A stretch of DNA of 64,000 bases from Mycobacterium sp. E2479 (GTDB lineage: Bacteria; Actinomycetota; Actinomycetes; Mycobacteriales; Mycobacteriaceae). The notes beneath the pieces are model-generated. The model was given only the letters and a program-made list of their open reading frames with translations. It was not told where the DNA came from and searched no databases. The position numbers were made by a program, and so were the translations under genes. Shown piece by piece: positions 42,385 through 49,967 of this stretch. The stretch's first letter is position 1. Each line of letters opens with the position of its first letter. The stretch covers positions 31,702-95,701 of the forward strand of contig NZ_LZJR01000130.1 of NCBI RefSeq assembly GCF_001667925.1, read 5' to 3'.

Positions 42385-43607
42385 CCGCAGACGACCCGCT
42401 CGAAGACGGCGGCCAGGCCCTGGCCGCCACCGATGCACATGGTCTCCAGGCCGTAGCGCGCCTCGCGGCGATGGAGCTCGCGCGCCAAGGTCGCCAGCAT
42501 CCGTCCGCCCGTCGCGCCCACCGGGTGGCCCAGCGAGATCCCCGAACCGTGCACATTGGTCCGCTCGTGATCGGCGGGACCGAACTTCCATTCCCGCATC
42601 ACGGCAAGCGCTTGCGCCGCAAAGGCTTCGTTGAGCTCGATCAGGTCGATGTCGGACAGCCGCAAGCCTGCCTTCGCCAGCGCTACCTCGGTCGCAGGCA
42701 CCGGGCCGATGCCCATGACATTGGGAGCGACACCCGCCACGCCCCACGACACCAGACGCACCAACGGCCGAAGGCCGTACTCATCGGCCTTCTCCGGGGT
42801 GGTTACCACGCACATCGACGCCGCATCGTTCTGCCCGCTGGCATTGCCGGCCGTCACTGTCGCCTCCGGATCATCCTTCAACAGCACAGGTTTGAGCTTG
42901 CCCAGCGACTCGACCGACGTGTCGGCGCGCGGATGTTCGTCGGTGTCGATGAGTTCCTCGCCGCTGCGGGTGCGGACGGCGACCGGGATGATCTCCGCAT
43001 CCAGGATGCCGTCTTTCTTGGCGGCCACGGCACGCTGGTGGGATCGCACCGCGAGTTCGTCTTGCTCCTGGCGTGAAATGCCGTACTGGCGGCGCAGATT
43101 CTCGGCCGTTTCCAGCATGCCGCCGGGTACCGGGTAATTGCGGCCGCCGGCTGTCGTGCGCCCGCGGGCCAGCCCGTCGTGCACCTGTACACCGGTGCGG
43201 GCTCCGCCCCAGCGCATGTCGGTGGAGTAGAAGGCCACGTTGCTCATGCTCTCGCAGCCCCCGGCGACGACGAGGTCATGGTCACCCGCACCTACCTGCA
43301 GGCACGCTTGGAGAACCGCCTGCAGGCCCGAGCCGCAACGACGGTCGACCTGCATGCCCGGAACCGTCACCGGCAGACCGGAATCCAGCGCCACCACGCG
43401 TCCGATTGCCGGCGCGTCGCTGTTGGGATAGCAGTGCCCGAGGATCACGTCCTGCACCGCGTCGGGCGCCAGCCCGGTTCGCTCGAGCAGCCCTTTCAGC
43501 GCGGTGACGCCGAGGTCGACGGCGCTGCACGCCTTGAACATTCCGCCGTAGCGGCCGATCGGCGTGCGAACGGGTTCGCAGATTACGGCCTGACGATTTG
43601 CGCTCAT
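42381..43607 (-). CDS. Acetyl-CoA acetyltransferase (thiolase, FadA-type)
   Basis: A 408-residue thiolase with the three catalytic elements: nucleophile Cys in QVDRRCGSGLQAV near 90, His in GSGISLGHPVGATG, and the second Cys in ETMCIGGGQG. NEAFAAQALAVMRE is also conserved. It cleaves beta-ketoacyl-CoA to acetyl-CoA or propionyl-CoA and a shortened acyl-CoA. This intact thiolase contrasts with the broken thiolase-like gene at 16611. ATGA overlaps couple it on both sides. Confidence 0.93.
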   Translation of the reverse strand: MSANRQAVICEPVRTPIGRYGGMFKACSAVDLGVTALKGLLERTGLAPDAVQDVILGHCYPNSDAPAIGRVVALDSGLPVTVPGMQVDRRCGSGLQAVLQACLQVGAGDHDLVVAGGCESMSNVAFYSTDMRWGGARTGVQVHDGLARGRTTAGGRNYPVPGGMLETAENLRRQYGISRQEQDELAVRSHQRAVAAKKDGILDAEIIPVAVRTRSGEELIDTDEHPRADTSVESLGKLKPVLLKDDPEATVTAGNASGQNDAASMCVVTTPEKADEYGLRPLVRLVSWGVAGVAPNVMGIGPVPATEVALAKAGLRLSDIDLIELNEAFAAQALAVMREWKFGPADHERTNVHGSGISLGHPVGATGGRMLATLARELHRREARYGLETMCIGGGQGLAAVFERVVCG

Positions 43608-44344
43608 AGGTGGCGGCCGCCGGTGATTTCCAGAACGGTACCGGTCATGTATGACGACAGGTCGGAGGCCAGGAACAGCGCCACGCTGGCGACCTCGCTG
43701 GGCTCACCGGCCCGGCCCAGCGGCACCTCGGCGACCTTGGAATCCCAAACGCGCTGCGGCATGGCCTCCGTCATAGCGGAGCGGATCAAACCGGGAGCAA
43801 TCGCGTTCACCCGGACACCCAGGTAGGCCAGTTCTTTGGCGGCCGCCTTGGTCATGCCGACGATGCCCGCCTTGGCCGCCGAGTAGTTGGTCTGGCCGAT
43901 CATGCCGACCTTGCCGGACACCGAGGACATGTTGACGATGGCGCCTCGCTTGTTTTCGCGCATGACGGCGGCGGCCAGCCGAGTGCCGTTCCAGGTTCCC
44001 TTCAGATGCACGTTGATCACCTGATCGAATTGCTCCTCGGTCATCTTGCGCATCGTCGCGTCCCGGGTGATCCCGGCGTTGTTGACCATGATGTCCAGGC
44101 CGCCGAAGCGCTCGACCGCGGTTTGGATCAGGTTTTCCACGTCGGACGACTGGGTGACATCGCATCGAACCGCGACCGCGACGTCATCGCCACCCAACTG
44201 CTTGGCCGCCACTTGGGTTTCCTCGAGGTTGACGTCGCCAAGCACGACTCGCGCACCTTCGGCGACGAAACGCTCCGCGATGGCCAGACCCAGCCCTTGC
44301 GCTCCACCTGTGATAACCGCGGTCTGACCTGACAACATCGCCAC
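43604..44344 (-). CDS. FabG-like SDR (3-hydroxyacyl-CoA/3-oxoacyl reductase)
   Basis: A 246-residue SDR with TGGAQGLG, NNAG in MVNNAGITRDATM, catalytic Ser in VNMSSVSG, YSAAK, and the terminal GTVLEITGGRHL. It is FabG-like; in an acyl-CoA operon it most likely oxidises 3-hydroxyacyl-CoA. GTG 44344 has GAAGGAAG at good spacing; ATG 44338 is an alternative. It is the first gene of the operon to 39250. Confidence 0.9.
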   Translation of the reverse strand: MAMLSGQTAVITGGAQGLGLAIAERFVAEGARVVLGDVNLEETQVAAKQLGGDDVAVAVRCDVTQSSDVENLIQTAVERFGGLDIMVNNAGITRDATMRKMTEEQFDQVINVHLKGTWNGTRLAAAVMRENKRGAIVNMSSVSGKVGMIGQTNYSAAKAGIVGMTKAAAKELAYLGVRVNAIAPGLIRSAMTEAMPQRVWDSKVAEVPLGRAGEPSEVASVALFLASDLSSYMTGTVLEITGGRHL

Positions 44345-44397
44345 CTGGATCACACTTCCTTCACTGTCATCGCCTCGGTCGGGCGCCCTAAAGGCAA

Positions 44398-44413
44398 TAT
44401 CATATTTGATATA
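44398..44413. promoter_or_regulatory. Palindrome ATATCA-TATT-TGATAT, likely operator
   Basis: Perfect six-base arms with a four-base spacer lie in the divergent region between the FabG-like gene (44344) and the acyl-CoA dehydrogenase (44466). The site differs from the TACTGTA motif of the first cluster. The FCD-GntR regulator in the same operon is the most likely ligand. Confidence 0.6.
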
Positions 44414-44465
44414 GGATCCTGCTCTGAACCGGGGTGTCCCGGATCGAGAGAGGAGTGTGGAGCCC

Positions 44466-45650
44466 ATGGCCACGGCCGAAGGCGCTGAAGTCTCCGACGA
44501 GGACTTCCGCGAGATCCTCGCTCAGACAAAGCAATTCATCCGTAGCGCAGTTGTCCCTCGCGAGCAGGAGATCCTCGAGGCCGATCGCGTCCCCGATGAC
44601 CTGCGTGATGAGGCAAAGAAGATGGGCCTGTTCGGCTACGCGATTCCCCAGGAGTGGGGCGGCCTTGGGCTCAACCTCATGCAGGACGTGGAGATGGCGA
44701 TGGAGTTGGGCTACACGTCACTGGCGCTGCGTTCGATGTTCGGCACCAACAACGGCATCGCCGGGCAGGTGCTGGTGGGGTTCGGCACCGACGAACAGAA
44801 GTCCCGCTGGCTGGAGTCGATCGCGTCCGGCGACGTCGTCGCGTCCTTCGCGTTGACCGAACCCGGCGCGGGGTCTAACCCGACCGGCTTGCGCACCAAA
44901 GCCGTTCGCGACGGCTCCGGAAACGACGCGGCTTGGGTGATCTCGGGACAGAAGCGCTTCATCACCAACGCACCCGTCGCGAATCTCTTTGTGGTGTTCG
45001 CACGTACCCGACCGGCCGACGACAAGGGCCCGGGAATCGCCGTCTTCCTGGTTCCCGCAGACGCCGCGGGCGTCGAGGTGGGCGCCAAGGACGCCAAGAT
45101 GGGCCAGGAAGGCGCCTGGACTGCCGACGTCAATTTCACCGACGTGCGCGTCGGCTCCGATGCGCTTGTCGGCGGTAGTGAAGACCACGGATACCGGGCG
45201 GCCCTGACGTCGTTGGCCCGTGGGCGGGTGCACATCGCCGCGCTCGCGGTGGGCGCGGCGCAACGCGCGCTCGACGAATCGGTGTCGTACGCCGCCACCG
45301 CAACGCAGGGCGGGACGCCGATCGGGAGCTTCCAACTGGTGCAGGGCATGCTCGCCGACCAGCAGACCGGCGTGATGGCCGGCCGGGCGCTGGTGCGCGA
45401 AGCCGCTCGGCTATGGGTCACGGAGGAGGATCGCAGGATCGCGCCGTCAGCCGCCAAGGTCTTCTGCACCGAAATGGCCGGCAATGTCGCCGATCTCGCG
45501 GTGCAGATTCATGGCGGCACGGGTTACATGCGAGGCGTTGCCGTCGAACGCATCTACCGCGATGTGCGCCTGCTGCGGCTGTACGAGGGCACCAGTGAGA
45601 TTCAGCGTTTGATCATCGGATCCAACCTCGTCAAGGCGGCACAGGGTTGA
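44466..45650 (+). CDS. Acyl-CoA dehydrogenase
   Basis: A 394-residue ACAD with FALTEPGAGSNPTGLRTKA, WVISGQKRFITNAPVA, the IGSFQLVQGMLADQQTGVM helix, VQIHGGTGYMRGVAVERIYRD and LYEGTSEIQRLIIG with the canonical catalytic Glu. ATG 44466 has AGGAG ten bases upstream; GTG 44457 is too close to it. It is divergent from the FabG-like operon and shares the 44398 palindrome, so both are probably one regulon. Confidence 0.92.
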   Translation: MATAEGAEVSDEDFREILAQTKQFIRSAVVPREQEILEADRVPDDLRDEAKKMGLFGYAIPQEWGGLGLNLMQDVEMAMELGYTSLALRSMFGTNNGIAGQVLVGFGTDEQKSRWLESIASGDVVASFALTEPGAGSNPTGLRTKAVRDGSGNDAAWVISGQKRFITNAPVANLFVVFARTRPADDKGPGIAVFLVPADAAGVEVGAKDAKMGQEGAWTADVNFTDVRVGSDALVGGSEDHGYRAALTSLARGRVHIAALAVGAAQRALDESVSYAATATQGGTPIGSFQLVQGMLADQQTGVMAGRALVREAARLWVTEEDRRIAPSAAKVFCTEMAGNVADLAVQIHGGTGYMRGVAVERIYRDVRLLRLYEGTSEIQRLIIGSNLVKAAQG

Positions 45651-45687
45651 GCGTGGCCGCGCGACCGAACGGACTAGAGGAGCACCT

Positions 45688-46509
45688 ATGAGCGGCAAGC
45701 TCGCCGGAAGAGTGGCATTCATTACCGGCGCGGCCCGCGGTCAGGGCAGGGCGCACGCCGTGCGCATGGCCCAGGAGGGCGCCGACATCATCGCGGTCGA
45801 CATCGCGGGCAAGCTGCCGCCGTGCGTGCCCTACGATCCGGCGACTCCCGACGACCTGAGCGAGACCGTGCGCCTGGTCGAAGCGGCGAATCGCCGGATC
45901 ATCTCTTCGGTCGTGGACACCCGCGACTTCGACGGTCTGCGAAAGGCGGTCGTCGATGGCGTCGCCGAGCTGGGCCGGCTGGACATCATCGTCGCCAACG
46001 CGGGCGTCGCGGCCCCGCAGGCATGGGACGACATCACACCGGAGAACTTCCGCGACGTCATGGACATCAACGTGACGGGCACCTGGAACACCGTGATGGC
46101 CGGCGCGGACAAGATCATCGCCGGGGGCCGCGGCGGCTCCATCATCCTCGTCAGTTCTGCCGCCGGCATGAAGATGCAGCCCTTCATGATCCACTACACC
46201 GCCAGCAAGCATGCCGTCACCGGGCTGGCGCGGGCCTTCGCCGCGGAATTGGGGAAGCATTCGATTCGGGTCAACAGTGTTCACCCGGGTCCGGTGAATA
46301 CCGCGATGGGCTCCGGTGACATGGTCGACGCGGTGGGCAAGACCATGGAGACCAACCCGCAGCTGTCGCACGTCCTCACACCGTTTCTGCCGGACTGGGT
46401 CGCCGAGCCCGAGGAGATCGCCGATACCGTCTGCTGGCTGGCCAGCGACGAATCGCGCAAGGTCACGGCCGCACAAATCCCGATCGACCAGGGCTCGACA
46501 CAGTACTGA
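45688..46509 (+). CDS. Mycofactocin-type SDR oxidoreductase
   Basis: A 273-residue SDR with TGAARGQG, and an insertion (GKLPPCVPYDPATPDDLSETVRLVEAANRR) between strand 2 and helix 3, which marks the mycofactocin-coupled SDR family. It also has ANAGV, SSAAG, YTASK and the terminal TAAQIPIDQGSTQY. Such enzymes keep NAD(P) bound and pass electrons to mycofactocin. The Shine-Dalgarno is AGAGGAG. It lies 37 bp after the dehydrogenase. Confidence 0.9.
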   Translation: MSGKLAGRVAFITGAARGQGRAHAVRMAQEGADIIAVDIAGKLPPCVPYDPATPDDLSETVRLVEAANRRIISSVVDTRDFDGLRKAVVDGVAELGRLDIIVANAGVAAPQAWDDITPENFRDVMDINVTGTWNTVMAGADKIIAGGRGGSIILVSSAAGMKMQPFMIHYTASKHAVTGLARAFAAELGKHSIRVNSVHPGPVNTAMGSGDMVDAVGKTMETNPQLSHVLTPFLPDWVAEPEEIADTVCWLASDESRKVTAAQIPIDQGSTQY

Positions 46510-46565
46510 TCGCTTTTGGCAGGTCACCCGGGAATAGCTCCACCGTCGCGGCGTTTGCACACGGC

Positions 46566-46994
46566 ATGAAAGCCTTCAGTGAAACCGAGCGCCAGAAGTT
46601 TCTCGCCGACAAGCATGTGGCGGTGCTATCCGTCGCCGCCACCGAAGGCCGGCCGCCGGCCAGTGTCCCGATCTGGTACGACTACACCCCCGGTGGAAAT
46701 ATCCGGATCATGACTGGGCCGTCGAGCCGCAAGGCCCGCCTCATCGCCCAAACGGGGGTGGTGACGCTGGTGGTTCAGCGCGAGGAGCCGCCGTATCAGT
46801 ACGTGGTGGTGGAAGGCACCGTCGTCGAGACCACCAACCCGGCGCCCGCCGACGTACAGGAATCGATCGCGATCCGTTACCTCGGCGAAGAGGGCGGTCG
46901 GGCGTTCGTGCGCAGCATGGAAGGCGTCGAGGAGGTGCTGTTCACCATCCGGCCCGACCGCTGGTTGAGCGCCGACTTCACCGGCGATCTCTGA
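46566..46994 (+). CDS. PPOX/FDOR-like flavin or F420-binding protein
   Basis: A 142-residue split-barrel protein: HVAVLSVAATEGRPPASVPIWYDYTPGGNIRIMTG, SRKARLIAQTGVVTLVVQRE and PPYQYVVVEGTVV. This is the pattern of pyridoxamine-phosphate-oxidase-like FDOR proteins, many of which bind F420 or heme in mycobacteria. No strong ribosome site precedes it. It lies 56 bp after the SDR and may be co-transcribed. Confidence 0.85.
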   Translation: MKAFSETERQKFLADKHVAVLSVAATEGRPPASVPIWYDYTPGGNIRIMTGPSSRKARLIAQTGVVTLVVQREEPPYQYVVVEGTVVETTNPAPADVQESIAIRYLGEEGGRAFVRSMEGVEEVLFTIRPDRWLSADFTGDL

Positions 46995-47063
46995 CCTCAC
47001 CCATGTCTAGGCGAAACTCGGGCTCACCTCACGCATGCAGTTGGCACAGGAAGCGGTCGCCGA

Positions 47064-48143
47064 TCAGTGCTCGATTAATTCCAGCGTCCCCAGCTCGCGG
47101 ATCGCCTGGCACCCACGGCTGAGCATGGTCAGCACCATGTCGTCGCCACGCTCGGTGGCCGCGGCGAATGCGAAGCCCAGCGCGGAGATCAGGGGTGCCT
47201 GCAACACCCCGAGCCGGTAATCGCGCCAACATGTTTCGCGGTCGTAGCCGGCGACACCGCCGGCCGTCAAGGCCCGGTGATAGTCGGCAACGAGCTCTTC
47301 TTCAATGTTGGCCCGCAACTGCGAGTTGAGGCTGGTTGCGGTGAAGTAGGCCAGATCTCGGGCCGGCAAGCCGACGCCGAGCGTCTGCCAGTCGACCACG
47401 CTGACCCTGGTTCGATCGGGATCGAACAGCAAGTTGTCCAGCCGATAATCGCCGTGCAACAAGGCGAACCGGTCGTAGTCGGACATCAGCCACGGTGCGA
47501 TCGAACCCATTGCCGCGCTGAAGGTGTCGCGATCTTCCGAGCTCATCCGATCACCCAGCTTCTCCAGGGTGATGTCGGCGCTCATCTTCGCCACCTCACC
47601 CATACCGCCGGCACCGGCTTCATCCGGCCGGCCGAACGCGATGCCCGGAAAATCGAGCCAGACGGGATCGCACCAACTCGGCGCGTGTAGGCCCGCCAGA
47701 GCGGTAACCGCAAGCCGCGCTTCGGTTTCGCCACACCCGATGAGCTGATCGCCCTGCACCGCCGGCGCCTGGTCGGCGAGCAGCAGGGCGAAATCCGTTG
47801 CATCCTCGGTGATCTCCGAATAGAAGCATCGTGGTGTCGGCACTTGGACCCGATCCGCCACCGAGGAGTAGAAGGCGCATTCGCTGCGGTAGCCGATGAC
47901 GACCCGGTCACGTACCGCGTCGTCCTGGGCGGGCAGCTTGATCACAAAGGTCTGCGGCAGGTCGCCGGGATCCGTCGCATAGCGAGCGGTGACCCGGTAG
48001 GTCGCCCCGGTTTGTCCCGTGCCGATCGCGATCACCTCCACGTCGGCGACCGCGACAGGTGTGCCGCCGCCGCTGAGCGCCGCCGACAACCACTGCGGGG
48101 TCACGTCGCCGGGGTAACGCGGTATCGACAGCACGGCACTCAT
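47064..48143 (-). CDS. APH-type phosphotransferase (aminoglycoside/choline-kinase-like)
   Basis: A 359-residue kinase-like protein. Conserved catalytic elements are LLHGDYRLDNLLF (HGDxxxxN) and VSVVDWQTLGVGLPARDLAYF, with the metal-binding Asp. FVIKLPAQDD in the N-lobe carries the ATP-binding Lys. Mycobacterial relatives sit beside acyl-CoA dehydrogenase genes and are sometimes fused to them; the substrate is unknown. ATG 48143 has AGGAGG ten bases upstream. Confidence 0.88.
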   Translation of the reverse strand: MSAVLSIPRYPGDVTPQWLSAALSGGGTPVAVADVEVIAIGTGQTGATYRVTARYATDPGDLPQTFVIKLPAQDDAVRDRVVIGYRSECAFYSSVADRVQVPTPRCFYSEITEDATDFALLLADQAPAVQGDQLIGCGETEARLAVTALAGLHAPSWCDPVWLDFPGIAFGRPDEAGAGGMGEVAKMSADITLEKLGDRMSSEDRDTFSAAMGSIAPWLMSDYDRFALLHGDYRLDNLLFDPDRTRVSVVDWQTLGVGLPARDLAYFTATSLNSQLRANIEEELVADYHRALTAGGVAGYDRETCWRDYRLGVLQAPLISALGFAFAAATERGDDMVLTMLSRGCQAIRELGTLELIEH

Positions 48144-48230
48144 GAGCAGCACGCCTCCTGTAAGCAGACAGCTCGGTCCGACCGACAAACTGTAAGGCAT
48201 ACCGCAAGAGTTGCGGTCGACCGCGGTGTG

Positions 48231-49967
48231 CTAGTCGGCCAGAATCCGCCATTCGGCGGCTTCGTGCTGCTGGCGCCAGAACTCGTCGAAACGGCCGCCC
48301 GCAGCGAGCAATTCGTCAACGGTTCCATCTTCGACGACTCGGCCGTTGTCGACGAACAGAACCCGGTCGGCGTGCCTGATGCTGGCCAGCCGATGGGCGA
48401 CGATCACCTGGGTGCGCGATTGCCGGTCGGCGGTTAGGGCGTCGACCACCGCCGCCTCGTTCTCGGTGTCCAGCGCGCTGGTCGCCTCGTCTACCAGCAG
48501 TATCGGCGCGGGCTTGAGTAACGCGCGGGCGATGCTGACCCGTTGCCGCTCACCACCGGACAGTGCCGAGCCGGCCTCTCCAACGACGGTGTCGGCACCG
48601 TCGGGCAGCCTCCCGACGAGCTCGTCGACGCGGGCGAGCGCCACCGCCCGCGTCAACTGCTCTTCGCCCGCGCCGGGATCTCCGGCGAGCACGTTGTCGC
48701 GGATCGACCCGTGAAACAGGTAGGGATGCTGGAACACCACGCTGCTGGCTGCCCGCCGCGCTGCGCCGTCCAGCGTCACCGCATCCACTCCGTCGATCAG
48801 CACCCGGCCGCCGGTTGGCTCATGCAGCCCGGCGATGAGCGCCAGGATGGTGCTCTTGCCCGAACCGGAAGGCCCGACGATCGCCGTGGTGCTACCCGGC
48901 TCCAACGTGAAGCTCACCCCGTCGAGCACCGGCGAGCCGGCACCGTCGTAACGAAACACCACGTCGTCGAATTCGATGCGGGGCGCCGCTGCGCCCGCCA
49001 GCGTGGCGGCGCCGACGTTCACCAGCGGCGCGGCGAGCACCGAGCGGATGTTCTCGAGCGTCGCGCGGGTGCTTTCCAGCGCCGGAGCCAGCTCGCTGAT
49101 GGTGGTGAACGGTTCGAGGTAGCGCACGATGACGACGATCAACGCAACCGCCTCGGGCACCGTGACCGTTCCATTCACGGTCAGCGCGGTGGTCGCCCCG
49201 GCGAGCAGGATCAGCGCAAGCTGACTGGCGAGGCTGAACAGCAGTTGCCCAGGAACCTGCATGGAGAGCAAGCGCATCGTGGCACCGTGCTGGGCGGCCA
49301 GTGCATTACCGACGAGGCTCCTCGCCGGCTCGACGCGGCGCGCGGCTCGCAGCGCCTGCTGGGTTCGGGCGAACTCGATGATCCGTTCGGTGAGCGCGCT
49401 GTTGGCGTCGGCTGCCGCGGCATCCGCGCGTCGCGCGATGCGGGCCGATGCCCATAGCGCGCCCAGCAGCAGCGGCAGACCACCCAGCGCGGCGGCCCCG
49501 AGCTGCCAGGAGACCGGCAACAAGACCACCGCGATGGCCGCGGGCAGCAGGATGGCGGAGATCAGCGGCGTGAGTAGGTTGACGACCAGACCGACGAGTT
49601 CCGGGCCGGTGGCCGCGATCGCCTGCCGCGCCGTCGCCGTGTGCTCGGCGGTGAACCAATCCAGCTTCACACCCGGCAGCCGATCCGCCACGTCGTGTTG
49701 GCTGTGGTCCAGCACGGCAAAGCCCAAATCGAAACCGATACGCGCCGTTGCGGTGTCGATCACCCAGCCGGTCACGGTGGCCGCAGTGAGCCACCCCAGC
49801 CAGACCAGCGCGCGCCCCGGGTCGTCACTGAACAGCGCCCCGACCAGAGGGACGAGCAACACGCTGGCCACCGCGCGCACCACCACGGAGATCAACGCCA
49901 GCACCGTGTAGGTGACGACCCGGTTGCGGCGATCCGCCGGGACCAGGCTCAACCACGTACGAATCAT
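48231..49967 (-). CDS. irtB: Siderophore ABC importer subunit IrtB
   Basis: A 578-residue ABC half-transporter. A six-helix exporter-type membrane domain runs to about residue 310, then the nucleotide domain with Walker A GPSGSGKST, Q-loop VVFQHPYLF, signature LSGGERQR and Walker B ILLVDEATSALD. Length and gene order match mycobacterial IrtB. With IrtA it imports ferric mycobactin/carboxymycobactin despite its exporter fold. Its ATG overlaps the irtA stop (ATGA). Confidence 0.93.
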   Translation of the reverse strand: MIRTWLSLVPADRRNRVVTYTVLALISVVVRAVASVLLVPLVGALFSDDPGRALVWLGWLTAATVTGWVIDTATARIGFDLGFAVLDHSQHDVADRLPGVKLDWFTAEHTATARQAIAATGPELVGLVVNLLTPLISAILLPAAIAVVLLPVSWQLGAAALGGLPLLLGALWASARIARRADAAAADANSALTERIIEFARTQQALRAARRVEPARSLVGNALAAQHGATMRLLSMQVPGQLLFSLASQLALILLAGATTALTVNGTVTVPEAVALIVVIVRYLEPFTTISELAPALESTRATLENIRSVLAAPLVNVGAATLAGAAAPRIEFDDVVFRYDGAGSPVLDGVSFTLEPGSTTAIVGPSGSGKSTILALIAGLHEPTGGRVLIDGVDAVTLDGAARRAASSVVFQHPYLFHGSIRDNVLAGDPGAGEEQLTRAVALARVDELVGRLPDGADTVVGEAGSALSGGERQRVSIARALLKPAPILLVDEATSALDTENEAAVVDALTADRQSRTQVIVAHRLASIRHADRVLFVDNGRVVEDGTVDELLAAGGRFDEFWRQQHEAAEWRILAD

